Shown here in pieces: positions 40,433 to 50,086 of a DNA stretch of 64,000 nucleotides; positions within the stretch are counted from its first letter, which is position 1, and every line of letters begins with the position of its first letter. The DNA comes from Arthrobacter sp. MMS18-M83. GTDB taxonomy: Bacteria; Actinomycetota; Actinomycetes; Actinomycetales; Micrococcaceae. Position numbers and translations under genes: made by a program. The stretch covers positions 2,356,001-2,420,000 of the forward strand of contig NZ_CP113343.1 of the NCBI RefSeq assembly GCF_026683955.1, given 5' to 3'. A model generated the notes under the pieces. It did not search any database and had not been told where the DNA came from. It was given only the letters and a program-made list of their open reading frames with translations.

Positions 40433-40489
40433 CCGGGGCTTGTTTCCCGCCGCCGCGCTTCAAGCTCCGGCCTGGAAAACAAGCCCCGG
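40433..40489. terminator. Strong hairpin between convergent units
   Basis: CCGGGGCTTGTTTCC (40433-40447) pairs with GGAAAACAAGCCCCGG (40474-40489) with one bulge, around a 26-base loop. It separates the mutarotase gene (+) from the acyl-CoA dehydrogenase gene (-). Confidence 0.75.
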
Positions 40490-40549
40490 AATGGCGACCC
40501 CGAGCCCCGGACCGAAAACCATGCCCGAAGCCCCGCAGCCCGAGCCCCG

Positions 40550-41824
40550 TCAAACGATCGCGGAAACCCCAGTGACGGCACGGCCCACAATGAGCGAGTT
40601 GATCTCGAACGATCCCTCGTAGGTGTAGATCGCTTCGGCATCGGCAAAGATCTTGGCCATCTTGTAATCGGTCACAATGCCGTTTCCGCCCAGGATGGAC
40701 CGGCCCATCGCCACGGTTTCGCGCATCCGGGCGCTGCAGTACGACTTGGCCAGGGCCACTTGGGCCATTTGGGCTCCGCCGTGCCGCACTCCCTTGCTGT
40801 CCGTGTAGATATCCTCCTGCAGCTGGGCAATCCGCACCATCATGCCCATGCTGGCCACCGCATTACCGAGCATGTCTACCAGTTGCTGCTGGATGAGCTG
40901 GAACTTCGCCAGCGGCCGGCCGAACTGCTGGCGTTCAAGCGCGTACTGCCGGGCGACGTCGAACGCCGCCAACTGCTGCCCCACGGCCTGCCAGGCCACC
41001 ATGAGCCTGGATCCGCGCAGCAGGTGGTTGGTGTCGGCGAAACTATTGATCCCGGCGAAGCGGTCCGCCTCGGCAATCCGGACGTCCTTGAGGACAATGT
41101 CGGCGTTTTGCACGGTGCGCAGGGCGATCTTGTTCTCGATCTTGGTGCGCGTCACGCCAGGAAGGGTGGCGTCCACGATGAAGCCTCGAACGGCGCCGTC
41201 GGCCTCGTCCCGGGCCCAGACCAGCATGTGATCGCAGAACGTCCCGTTGCCGATCCAGCGCTTGGCGCCGTTCAGCACCCAGTAGTCGCCGCCGCCGTCG
41301 GCTCCTCCGGCGACCCGGCGCGCCACCGTCTGCATGCCGCCGGCCACATCGGAACCGTGGTCCGGCTCGGTGAGCGCGAAAGCTCCGGTGGTCCGGAGGT
41401 TGGAGGCGTCGTCGAGGTACCGGTCCTGCTGGTCCTTGGAGCCGAACTCGTAGAGCGCCTCGATGAAAAGGTCGTGGTGGACCATGAAGAACGTCGCAAT
41501 GGACGTGTCCACGCGGGTCATCTCCGCAATCACCAGGCCGGCGAACAGGTTGCTGTAGCCGCGGTGCGTTGGGGTGCTCAGGCGAAGGGCCGCGAGCTTG
41601 GGCAGGATGTGCGCCGGGAACTCGGCCTTGTCCCACCAGTCCTTGGCATAGGGAGCGATTTCCGTCGCCAGGAATTCCCGGAGCTCGTTGAGTTTGCGCT
41701 GTTCCTGGACGCTGAGGAGCGATTCGAAATCGAAAAAGTCCGCCGAAGGCAAAGAAACAGGCAAGGAGGGCGGCGAACCAGCCGAATGTTCGACGGCGGC
41801 CGCTAACTTGTGCGTCTGGCTCAC
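40550..41824 (-). CDS. Acyl-CoA dehydrogenase
   Basis: This is a 424-residue flavoenzyme starting at ATG 41824, four bases inside the end of the SDR gene (ATGA). It has all three acyl-CoA dehydrogenase regions: the N-terminal helical domain ([26 protein letters not shown]), the middle strand domain with [18 protein letters not shown] and [13 protein letters not shown], and the C-terminal helical domain ending [32 protein letters not shown] (cited in parts). The YEG glutamate is in the glutaryl-CoA/short-chain position. It oxidises an acyl-CoA to enoyl-CoA with FAD; chain specificity is not certain. Confidence 0.9.
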   Translation of the reverse strand: MSQTHKLAAAVEHSAGSPPSLPVSLPSADFFDFESLLSVQEQRKLNELREFLATEIAPYAKDWWDKAEFPAHILPKLAALRLSTPTHRGYSNLFAGLVIAEMTRVDTSIATFFMVHHDLFIEALYEFGSKDQQDRYLDDASNLRTTGAFALTEPDHGSDVAGGMQTVARRVAGGADGGGDYWVLNGAKRWIGNGTFCDHMLVWARDEADGAVRGFIVDATLPGVTRTKIENKIALRTVQNADIVLKDVRIAEADRFAGINSFADTNHLLRGSRLMVAWQAVGQQLAAFDVARQYALERQQFGRPLAKFQLIQQQLVDMLGNAVASMGMMVRIAQLQEDIYTDSKGVRHGGAQMAQVALAKSYCSARMRETVAMGRSILGGNGIVTDYKMAKIFADAEAIYTYEGSFEINSLIVGRAVTGVSAIV

Positions 41825-42612
41825 TTTGGTGCCATCCGGATAGCGCCGTCGAGGCGGATGGTTTCGCCGTTGAGCATGGCGTTTTCCACGATGTGCGCCA
41901 CGAGGTTGGCGTACTCGGCGGGACGGCCAAGACGGGCGGGGTGGGGTACTTGCTGGCCCAGGGAGAGCTGCGCGTCTTGGGGCAGTCCGGCCAGCATGGG
42001 GGTTTCGAAGATGCCCGGCGCGATGGCCATCACTCGGACCAGCGAGCGCGCGAGTTCACGGGCCAGGGGCAAGGTCATGGCTGCCACGGCTCCCTTGGAC
42101 GCGGCATACGCGGGCTGTCCGATCTGGCCGTCGAATGCCGCCACGGAGGCCGTGTTGATGATGACGCCGCGTTCCTCTCCGCCGAGTTCGGTGGACGTGG
42201 GCTCGTTCTGGGCCATCGCGGCAGCGGCAAGGCGGATGACGTTGAAGGTGCCTACGAGGTTGATCTGGATGACCCTGTTGAAGTTCTCCAGCGGCAGCAC
42301 GCCGTCTTTGCCGAGCACCTTGCCTGGGGTTGCCACGCCAGCGCAGTTGACCAGGATCCGGAGCGGGCCCAGGGCGACTGCGGCGTCGACGGCGGCCTGC
42401 ACTTGCTCTTCGTTGGTGACGTCGGCGGGGACGAACACGGCCCTACCGGCAGCGCCTGAGTCGTTGAGTTCGGCCGCGAAAGCCTCGCCAGGAGAAGAGT
42501 GGAGGTCAAGCAGCACAACCGATGCTCCGGCGTCGAGCAATCGCCTGGCGGTGGCGGCCCCAAGTCCCGAAGCCCCGCCGGTAATCAACGCAACTGCGCC
42601 TTTGATGTCCAT
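41821..42612 (-). CDS. SDR, 3-hydroxyacyl-CoA dehydrogenase type II-like
   Basis: This is a 263-residue short-chain dehydrogenase; ATG 42612 has GAGGAGG eight bases upstream. The cofactor loop is [33 protein letters not shown], the serine in [11 protein letters not shown] and the catalytic YAASKGAV are present. The sequence from [20 protein letters not shown] to [16 protein letters not shown] closely follows the HSD10/type II 3-hydroxyacyl-CoA dehydrogenase pattern, unlike generic SDRs. With the overlapping acyl-CoA dehydrogenase it supports two non-adjacent steps of beta-oxidation, likely of a branched or short acyl-CoA. The lead gene of the pair. Confidence 0.88.
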   Translation of the reverse strand: MDIKGAVALITGGASGLGAATARRLLDAGASVVLLDLHSSPGEAFAAELNDSGAAGRAVFVPADVTNEEQVQAAVDAAVALGPLRILVNCAGVATPGKVLGKDGVLPLENFNRVIQINLVGTFNVIRLAAAAMAQNEPTSTELGGEERGVIINTASVAAFDGQIGQPAYAASKGAVAAMTLPLARELARSLVRVMAIAPGIFETPMLAGLPQDAQLSLGQQVPHPARLGRPAEYANLVAHIVENAMLNGETIRLDGAIRMAPK

Positions 42613-42641
42613 CCATCCTCCTCGATGCAGAACCAAAATCC

Positions 42642-42657
42642 GTTAATGAATGTTAAC
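42642..42657. promoter_or_regulatory. Palindrome upstream of the acyl-CoA operon
   Basis: GTTAA (42642-42646) - TGAATG - TTAAC (42653-42657) is a 16-base inverted repeat in a short AT-rich stretch, 30 bases before the SDR start. It is a candidate binding site for a fatty-acid-type regulator encoded elsewhere; no regulator gene is adjacent. Confidence 0.4.
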
Positions 42658-42722
42658 TGAATCACTTTGATTGTGCACTGCGGAGGGCTCAACGGCCAAG
42701 CGCGCAGAGTTAGGCTGTCACC

Positions 42723-43889
42723 ATGTCCGCCCCCGACACCTCGCAGGGCACCTCCGGAACACCGGATTGGGCCGCGCGAGCCGACGACGCCGCACGTTCG
42801 GTCACCCGGTATTTCGGACGGCGCCTTCTCTTCCTTCCCGGAACGCTCCTCGCGGCGTCGATCCGGCCCTCCAAGCGTTTTCCGTTTCAGCCGTGGAACT
42901 ACTGGTGGCAGGCGCACTACGTCGATTGCCTCGTGGACGCCGGGTTGCGCGAACTGGCCTCGGGATCAAGGTTCGACGGCCGTGATCACCCCAGCGCTGG
43001 CCGGCTCGCTTCACGCCTGGTCACCAGCATCCGGCTGCGCAACTCCCTGCGCTACGTGAACAGTTACTACGACGACATGGCATGGCTGGCCCTCGCAACG
43101 CTGCGCCTGGACGGCCTAGCCGAGAGGGCGAACAAACCGGGCCGCGGCCGGAACGCCCGGTTGCAGAAAAGCCTGTCCCCGCAGTTCGAGTCGGCCTCCA
43201 CGGACGATATGGGCGGCGGCACCTTTTGGAGCACCAGGCGCGATTTCAAGAACACCCCCGCCACGGCCCCGGTGGCCCTGTATTTCGCCCGGACCGGCAA
43301 GCCGCAGCGGGCCCAAGACCTGCTGGACTGGCTCGACGCCACGCTCTTCGAACGCACCCGGGGCCTGTACCTTGACGGTGCCCGGATCCAGGAGGGCAAG
43401 TTGGTCCTGGCGGAGGAGATCTACACCTACAACCAGGGCCCTGTGCTCGGCGCCCTCCTGGAACTGGGCGGAGCAGCGAACCTGGCACGTGCTGCCGCGC
43501 TGGTAGGCTCCGTAGCCGAACATCTGACCGTTCATGGGCCTGACACTCAGGGGAGGCTCGTTCTCCGCGGGGAAGGAACCGGCGACCGTGGTCTCTTCTC
43601 CGGGATCCTCGTCCGGTACTTGGCACTCGCCGCGGAGGACATGCGTTTGTCTGCCACCACCCGGACCACCGCCCGCCGGCTAGTGCTCGATACCGCTGAG
43701 GCGCTGTGGGCGGGGCGAACTGTGCGCACCGTGCGCCGGGACGAAGCCGACGACGACGACGGCTGGCTCGTCTTCTCGACGGAACCACAGCGTCCGGCCG
43801 CCGAGACGTACCCGGCGGGCACCGCCGTCGAGCTCTCCACACAACTGCAGGCGTGGATGGTGCTGGAAGCCGCGGCGCGAGTCCGATAA
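42723..43889 (+). CDS. GH76 family protein (alpha-1,6-mannanase-like)
   Basis: This is a 388-residue protein starting at ATG 42723. It matches glycoside hydrolase family 76, whose catalytic aspartate pair is present in NSYYDDMAWLALATLRL. GGGTFWSTRRDFKNTPATAPVALYFARTG and EEIYTYNQGPVLGALLELG are also family hallmarks of the (alpha/alpha)6 barrel. GH76 enzymes cleave alpha-1,6-mannan. No signal peptide or membrane helix is visible, so this copy appears intracellular, which is unusual for a mannanase and leaves the natural substrate open. Confidence 0.83.
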   Translation: MSAPDTSQGTSGTPDWAARADDAARSVTRYFGRRLLFLPGTLLAASIRPSKRFPFQPWNYWWQAHYVDCLVDAGLRELASGSRFDGRDHPSAGRLASRLVTSIRLRNSLRYVNSYYDDMAWLALATLRLDGLAERANKPGRGRNARLQKSLSPQFESASTDDMGGGTFWSTRRDFKNTPATAPVALYFARTGKPQRAQDLLDWLDATLFERTRGLYLDGARIQEGKLVLAEEIYTYNQGPVLGALLELGGAANLARAAALVGSVAEHLTVHGPDTQGRLVLRGEGTGDRGLFSGILVRYLALAAEDMRLSATTRTTARRLVLDTAEALWAGRTVRTVRRDEADDDDGWLVFSTEPQRPAAETYPAGTAVELSTQLQAWMVLEAAARVR

Positions 43890-43926
43890 CAGCCCGCCTG
43901 TCGGTGCCGCGGCCTAGGCTGGAGCT

Positions 43927-44445
43927 GTGAATCCGATCCCGAGTCCGTTTCCTGTCACAGTGGTCGCTCCGCCGCCGGAATGGTGGCAGATCCTTGGCGC
44001 GCTCAGCCCGCTCGCTGTCCTTGCTGCGGCGATCGTTGCCGCGATAGTGGGACTCCTGTCCCTGCGGCAGAAGGCGCGGGCGGACGATAGGTCCGAGTGG
44101 TGGCGCCGCGCTCAGTGGGCGCTGGACGCGTCACTCTCCCGCAGCCGCTCCGAGGCCGAAATGGGCCAGAAAGCCATTGAGCTGCTGGGCCAAAGCGAGC
44201 TCGCGTCGCGGGAGGAACTCGCGCTCCTCAAAGTCGGCACTGAGGACGCCATCCTGGCAGCTGCCAAGGCATCGGAAACGCGCACCCTTACCCCTTCGCA
44301 ACGTCCCGATTCGGTGAGCCCCGAGGACCGCAAAGTGCAGATCGCCGCCGCCAAGGCCAGGGTCATGTTGGACCGCCGGCTCGGCGAGGACACCCCGGGC
44401 TGGATTGTTGCGCTGTCCGCCGAGAATCCCGAAAAGCCCGAGTAA
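43927..44445 (+). CDS. Single-pass membrane hypothetical protein
   Basis: This is a 172-residue protein starting at GTG 43927. One membrane helix near the N-terminus (ILGALSPLAVLAAAIVAAIVGLLSL, ~18-43) is followed by a basic turn and a long cytosolic helical region rich in Glu, Ala and Arg (ALDASLSRSRSEAEMGQKAIELLG). No named domain is recognised. It is separated from GH76 by 37 bases and may be co-transcribed. It is convergent with the YdeI gene, only eight bases apart. Confidence 0.6.
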   Translation: MNPIPSPFPVTVVAPPPEWWQILGALSPLAVLAAAIVAAIVGLLSLRQKARADDRSEWWRRAQWALDASLSRSRSEAEMGQKAIELLGQSELASREELALLKVGTEDAILAAAKASETRTLTPSQRPDSVSPEDRKVQIAAAKARVMLDRRLGEDTPGWIVALSAENPEKPE

Positions 44446-44453
44446 AGTCCCGG

Positions 44454-45056
44454 CTATTCTGCCACGGCAGGCTTTTTCTTCTGCGGATACGGGGTCTCCT
44501 GCCTCGCCAGCATCTCCACGAACCCAGCGATCTTCCTGGCCCGAGTCTCGGCCTTCTTCACCGAGTTGGTGCGGTAGATCAGGGAATAGCGGTTGACCGC
44601 GGTCAGCACATCGAACATCGCCTGGGCTTCGGGAACTGCGGCGATGGCGGCAGCGAGGTCCTCCGGGACTTCCGCATCGGCTTGGCCCACGTAGGCGGCT
44701 TCCCAGCGCCCGTCCGCCTTGGCGCTCTCCACGGCGGCCCATCCGGCCGGGGTCATCTTGCCCTCAGCTTCCAAACGGGCAATGTGTCCCACGTTCCGTT
44801 TGGACCATGGGCTTTTGGGGCCGCGGCGGGTCATGCGCTGGAAGACGCTTTCGTCGTCGCGCCTTCTGCCTTGGCCGTCGATCCAACCGAAACAAAGGGC
44901 CTCATCCAGGGCAGCGGCGTAGTCCAGTTCCGTCACGTTGCCGCCTTTTTTGTGCAGCACCAGCCAGACGCCGGGGCTATCGGTGCCATTCTTTTCGAGC
45001 CAGGCCCTCCATTCGGCAGCATCTTTGACGATCAGTTCTTCAAGTTCAACGGCCAT
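44454..45056 (-). CDS. YdeI/OmpD-associated family protein
   Basis: This is a 200-residue protein; ATG 45056 is chosen because it begins the conserved family N-terminus (ELIVKDAAEWRAWLEKNG). Family marks include WLVLHKKGGNVTELDYAAALDEALCFGWIDGQ, RRGPKSPWSKRNV and the C-terminal YSLIYRTNSVKKAETRARKI. The family is soluble and of unknown function; some members respond to antimicrobial peptides. An upstream in-frame GTG at 45164 would add a Gly-Val repeat encoded by the hexanucleotide array, and I consider that extension unlikely. Confidence 0.82.
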   Translation of the reverse strand: MAVELEELIVKDAAEWRAWLEKNGTDSPGVWLVLHKKGGNVTELDYAAALDEALCFGWIDGQGRRRDDESVFQRMTRRGPKSPWSKRNVGHIARLEAEGKMTPAGWAAVESAKADGRWEAAYVGQADAEVPEDLAAAIAAVPEAQAMFDVLTAVNRYSLIYRTNSVKKAETRARKIAGFVEMLARQETPYPQKKKPAVAE

Positions 45057-45123
45057 GGCCCCATTCTGGTGCCAGCTAGGCTGAGACGAAAGCCCGCCAC
45101 TTGCTCTGACCACGCGGTCCAGG

Positions 45124-45165
45124 CCCACGCCCACGCCCACGCCCACGCCCACGCCCACGCCCACG
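45124..45165. repeat. Seven tandem CCCACG hexanucleotides
   Basis: Exactly seven perfect CCCACG units run from 45124 to 45165. They fill the short gap between the divergent YdeI and VOC genes and end 13 bases before the VOC start, so they lie in the leader or promoter of at least one gene. Perfect short repeats of this kind vary in copy number by slippage. Confidence 0.92.
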
Positions 45166-45178
45166 CCCCGGAGGATCC

Positions 45179-45847
45179 ATGCTGCGCGTTCGTCCCATCC
45201 AGTTCACGTCCGACGTCGCTGGCTGGAAACACCTTCTTACGGCTCTGGGGCTGGTGTGCGTCGAGGACCGCGGGGATTGGTTGGAGTTCGACGCCGGCTC
45301 GGGCCGGGTGGCCTTGCACTGGGCTTCCGCAGACTCGCCCGACGACGGCGCGACCGCGTTCGGCGTCGAGGTCGGGGATCTGGCCGAGTTCGCCCGACGC
45401 ACCATGGCCGACGGGACCCGTGCCGAACTGTTCGACGCCGATCACGGCCAGGCCGTCCGGATCACGGCCCACGACGGCTTCACGTTCCCGGCGGACAAGG
45501 CGACCAGCCACACGACCAGCCCGGAAGCGGACCCGGGGCTCGCCGTCGTCGCGACCTGGTTCACGCCGGACGTGCCAGGGGCCGCGCAGGAGTTGCGCAA
45601 CATTGGCGCCCGACCGCGGAACATGTCCACCGACGCCGCGGATTTCAGCACGAAGAACGGCGGCATCATGTCGGTCCGGAAGTCTCCCGAGACCGCCACG
45701 GGAGGCCTCGCGTTCGAGTACGGCGGCGACCTCGCCGCACTCGAGGCCCGGCTCGCCGCCGCCGGGGTCGCCGCGGCCCTGGCCGGCTCGCTTCTTTCGG
45801 TTGCCACCCCGCGCGGCGGGACGATCAGCGTGGCCGGGCCCGCCTAA
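45179..45847 (+). CDS. VOC (glyoxalase/bleomycin-resistance) family protein
   Basis: This is a 222-residue protein starting at ATG 45179 right after GGAGG. It has two tandem VOC modules: residues ~1-105 (LRVRPIQFTSDVAGWKHLLTALGL, VALHWAS, RAELFDADHGQAVRI) and ~120-220 (LAVVATWFTPDVPGAAQELRNIGARPR, GGLAFEYGGDLAALEARL). The proposed metal ligands are weakly conserved, and the enzyme activity cannot be assigned. Just upstream is a CCCACG hexanucleotide array. A repeat array begins shortly after its stop. Confidence 0.75.
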   Translation: MLRVRPIQFTSDVAGWKHLLTALGLVCVEDRGDWLEFDAGSGRVALHWASADSPDDGATAFGVEVGDLAEFARRTMADGTRAELFDADHGQAVRITAHDGFTFPADKATSHTTSPEADPGLAVVATWFTPDVPGAAQELRNIGARPRNMSTDAADFSTKNGGIMSVRKSPETATGGLAFEYGGDLAALEARLAAAGVAAALAGSLLSVATPRGGTISVAGPA

Positions 45848-45852
45848 CCAAA

Positions 45853-46050
45853 CCCCCGCTCACCTTTACGGGCCTTTCCCCCGACGCTCCTGCAGATCTG
45901 AGGCCGTACAGCCGAACGCTCCTGCAGATCTGACGCCGTACAGCCGAACGCTCCTGCAGATCATCATCTGCAGGAGCGTTCGGCCGTTTAGGCTCATAAG
46001 TGAAGGAGCGTCGCCGCCCGGTTTGGCGACAAAGGTGAAGGAGCGTTGAG
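45853..46050. repeat. 32-bp-period GAGCGT-family array with a 19-bp perfect hairpin
   Basis: GCTCCTGCAGATC begins at 45886, 45918 and 45950, an exact 32-base period, with the first two units continuing TG(A)GGCCGTACAGCCGA. The third unit meets an inverted copy: GCCGAACGCTCCTGCAGAT (45943-45961) and ATCTGCAGGAGCGTTCGGC (45966-45984) form a perfect 19-bp stem with a CATC loop. Two degenerate copies follow (TAAGTGAAGGAGCGTC, AGGTGAAGGAGCGTTG). The 292-base gap between the VOC and Nudix genes holds nothing else I can identify. Confidence 0.9.
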
Positions 46051-46139
46051 GGAATCCGGATCCGGCGAATCGCTCGACTCAATCCTGGCTGTCTGATTCG
46101 TAGGGAGTGGAACGGCATGGGATGGGGTAGAACTTAACC

Positions 46140-46679
46140 ATGAGTGTTCGTACCCCTGATCCCTACTCCGGCTGGCTTTCCGATGAAGACCTCTTCGAAG
46201 CCCGCGGCCGCCTCCCCATGGTTTACGTGGAGGCGGTTCCCGTGCGTCTGGATCCACTCGGATTCGTCAACGAAGTAGGTACCCTGCTGCAAGGCGACGC
46301 CGACGGCACCATGGTCCGTTCCTTCGTTTCCGGCCGCGTGCTCTACCGGGAAACCATCCGCGCCGCGCTGTTGCGGCACATGGAAAAGGACCTCGGGCCG
46401 CTGGCCTTCCCCCAGTTGCCTGTCAGCCCCGTGCCGTTCACGGTGGCCGAATACTTCCCGGCCCCGTCGCAGACCGGTTTCACGGACGACCGCCAACACG
46501 CCGTGTCCCTCGTCTACGTCATCCCCGTGACGGGCGAATGCGAACCGCGCCAGGACGCCCTCGAGCTGACGTGGATGACCCCCCAGGAGATCCTCAGCGA
46601 CGACGTGCAGCAGGAATTCAGCGGCGGCCGCGGCAATCTGGTGCGCCAGGCTTTGGCTTTTGCCGGCGTCGGACAGTAG
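46140..46679 (+). CDS. DUF4916 Nudix-fold protein
   Basis: This is a 179-residue protein starting at ATG 46140. It fits the DUF4916 branch of Nudix hydrolases: WLSDEDLFEARGRLPMVYVEAVPVRLD and FVNEVGTLLQGDADGTMVRSF at the start, and a C-terminal LELTWMTPQEILSD. The Nudix box position reads GRVLYRETIRAALLRHMEKDLG (cited as GRVLYRE, RHMEKDLG). The usual REUXEE is therefore RHMEKD, with two metal-binding glutamates replaced. Pyrophosphohydrolase activity is doubtful or altered. It stands alone between a repeat array and a hypothetical gene. Confidence 0.75.
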   Translation: MSVRTPDPYSGWLSDEDLFEARGRLPMVYVEAVPVRLDPLGFVNEVGTLLQGDADGTMVRSFVSGRVLYRETIRAALLRHMEKDLGPLAFPQLPVSPVPFTVAEYFPAPSQTGFTDDRQHAVSLVYVIPVTGECEPRQDALELTWMTPQEILSDDVQQEFSGGRGNLVRQALAFAGVGQ

Positions 46680-46769
46680 CAGCAGCGGCGGGCAGTAGCC
46701 ACCTCCCCGATTTGTTCGGCGGGTTTTATAGACTGTTGGGCGGACCCCAAGAGAACCAAAGGACTTCCG

Positions 46770-47792
46770 ATGACTCACAGCCCGGCCGACCAGCAGTACC
46801 GTGAAAAACAGGCTGGGGCCCTGCAAATCGGGGACTACCTGTTCCTCCCCGGGGATGGTCCCGCGGAGGAAATCACGCATATAGAGCTCGAACACGACGA
46901 TTTCGGTGTGCCCGCTCTCGTCCTGGTGACCACCGTCGACGGCAGAAACGTGCGGATTGCCATCGGCTCCAGCGTCCCCGTGGGCGAGGCGGCTGTCCCT
47001 ATCGACGACGGTGCGCTGGCGGAGGAAGATCCTGCCACGCTCGCGGAGCCGGTTCCCGGCGACGCGCCCGACGGCGTTACCTCCGACGGCGGTGACGCAC
47101 TCGCCGAGGCGGTTCCCGCCGTCGTCGTACCCCCTTTGCCCGCGGTGGCACCGACCGTCAGCGGGCAGGGTCCCGCGCAACTTGCGCTGATCCCGGAACC
47201 GACCGATTCCCCCGAGGACGTGGTGGCCGCCGCTGCCGAGGCGCACCCGGGCAGGAACGGCGTCGCGGTGCTGAGCGAACGCCTCGTGAAAGGCATCAAC
47301 ACGAAGTCGGGAAGCTGCCTGCGGGACCTGAGCGACCTGGCCCACGATCTCTTTATCGAGTTGCGGGATCCGGATCACGCCCTGGCCGTGGCCGACATCC
47401 TCAACGTGCTTCCCTACGACGGAAACCGCGACCGCTGGATGTCCGTGGAGCGTTCCCTCGCACTTTCCAGCTTCATTTGCCGTGAGCTCGGGCAAACGGA
47501 ACGCGCCGAGGTCTACGATCAACTCCTGCAGGCACCGGATACCTTGGAGACAGATCCGTTCAAGGCCCGGATCAACGCCAAAGTCCGCCAGCGTGGGCTC
47601 AACGAACCGAATCTGTACGACAAGGAAATCTTCCGCTCCATCGACAACGGCAACCGCGATGCCGAGCGCGAATGGCGGTTGCTCCGCCTCGAAACCCTGT
47701 TGTTCCTGCGCTCGCATGGCGGCTCGACCACCCTTGGCGTGGGCGAACTCGATCACCGGATCGCGAACGAACTCGAGGCTGTGCGGGCCTAG
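46770..47792 (+). CDS. Conserved hypothetical protein with Ala/Pro-rich linker
   Basis: This is a 340-residue soluble protein starting at ATG 46770. A short N-terminal beta domain (GALQIGDYLFLPGDGPAEEITHIELEHDDFG, VTTVDGRNVRIAIG, ~15-70) is joined by an acidic Ala/Pro/Val linker (~70-145) to a helical domain (~150-340) with LSDLAHDLFIELRDPDHALAVADILNVLPYDGN and repeats of helix pairs resembling a TPR-like array. I do not recognise the family. Base composition is like its neighbours. Confidence 0.6.
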   Translation: MTHSPADQQYREKQAGALQIGDYLFLPGDGPAEEITHIELEHDDFGVPALVLVTTVDGRNVRIAIGSSVPVGEAAVPIDDGALAEEDPATLAEPVPGDAPDGVTSDGGDALAEAVPAVVVPPLPAVAPTVSGQGPAQLALIPEPTDSPEDVVAAAAEAHPGRNGVAVLSERLVKGINTKSGSCLRDLSDLAHDLFIELRDPDHALAVADILNVLPYDGNRDRWMSVERSLALSSFICRELGQTERAEVYDQLLQAPDTLETDPFKARINAKVRQRGLNEPNLYDKEIFRSIDNGNRDAEREWRLLRLETLLFLRSHGGSTTLGVGELDHRIANELEAVRA

Positions 47793-47853
47793 GCGCTATC
47801 GGAGGATTCCGCAAGACCTGTCGCGTTCGCTCCAACGGCGGTAGATTCGGGCC

Positions 47854-48579
47854 ATGACGAACAATCTGAGCGTTGTGGTTAATGCCGACGCGCAGCAAGT
47901 TTGGACTTCGCTGCGTGAACCGTCGCTCGTGGCTCAATGGCACGGCTGGGAGGCCGATGAGCTTGGCGACGAAATCAACCAAATCTATTTCACCACCAAC
48001 GTGGTTGAAAATTCCGACCATACAAGCCTCACCGTGAATGGCGGAGACGTCTTCGAACTCACCCCGGTCAGTGGAGGCACCGAGGTCCGCGTGACGCGGG
48101 CTGCCTTGGACCACGATTCCGAATGGGCAGCCTGGGACGAGGACATCACCCAGGGTTGGTTGACCTTCCTACACCAACTTCGGTTCGCTCTGGAGCGCCA
48201 TCCGCACGGGCACCGGCGCACGCACTTTGTCTCCCTGCCCGGCGGTAGCGGCTCTGGCATCCAGAAACTGGGGCTGGCCGACGTTCCGGCTCCTGGGGAG
48301 GAATACTCGCTGACGTTGCGCACGGGCGAGGCCCTCTCCGGCAAAGTCTGGTTCCGGAGCAATCATCAGGTTGGCCTGACCGTGCACAGCTATGCGGAGC
48401 ACGGGGACGGTCTGCTGATTGTGGCGGACCAGCCGGTGATTCCGGAGAAAAGGCCCGACGGCGGGACTGTCGTGATCGCTTCGACCTACGACTTGGGTGC
48501 CGCCGGCCTGGACTCGATCCGCTCCCATTGGGACAGCTGGAAGGCTGAGAACTACCCCACAGAGGTGCATTCGCACTGA
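47854..48579 (+). CDS. SRPBCC domain protein
   Basis: This is a 241-residue protein starting at ATG 47854. The first ~120 residues follow the SRPBCC fold (NLSVVVNADAQQVWTSLREPSLVAQWHGWEAD, FELTPVSGGTEVRVTRA, WLTFLHQLRFALERHP). The second half (~140-240) repeats strands with SLTLRTGEALSGKVWFRSNHQVGLTVH, similar to the second domain of the SRPBCC protein at 14546-15238. The two genes may be distant paralogues sharing this two-domain architecture. Ligand and role unknown. Confidence 0.7.
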   Translation: MTNNLSVVVNADAQQVWTSLREPSLVAQWHGWEADELGDEINQIYFTTNVVENSDHTSLTVNGGDVFELTPVSGGTEVRVTRAALDHDSEWAAWDEDITQGWLTFLHQLRFALERHPHGHRRTHFVSLPGGSGSGIQKLGLADVPAPGEEYSLTLRTGEALSGKVWFRSNHQVGLTVHSYAEHGDGLLIVADQPVIPEKRPDGGTVVIASTYDLGAAGLDSIRSHWDSWKAENYPTEVHSH

Positions 48580-49938
<1,359 letters not shown>

Positions 49939-49958
49939 GCCCCGGTTGCCTCCCGTCG

Positions 49959-50034
49959 AAATCGCCGGAACCGTGCCGGTTCGCCGGAGCGTTCGGGCGA
50001 CCCAGCACCGTTCCGGCGACCCCACGTTTTCCAC
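49959..50034. repeat. ~70-bp repeat, left copy flanking the DUF559 gene
   Basis: The block TCGCCGGAAC...CGTTCGGGCGA...GCACCGTTCCGGCGA forms an inverted repeat with TCGCCGGAAC and GTTCCGGCGA arms and an internal TCGCCGGAGC copy. A closely related block in the same orientation lies at 51042-51116, on the other side of the DUF559 gene. Confidence 0.75.
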
Positions 50035-50086
50035 ATAGCCGACCACGCAGCTTCCGCCGGCCTCGACGGCCAGCGAGGCTGGATCA

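Noticed and set aside
45057..45164. N-terminal (Gly-Val)n extension of the YdeI-family protein
   Set aside because: The extension is produced by the CCCACG array; family similarity begins at the ATG at 45056.
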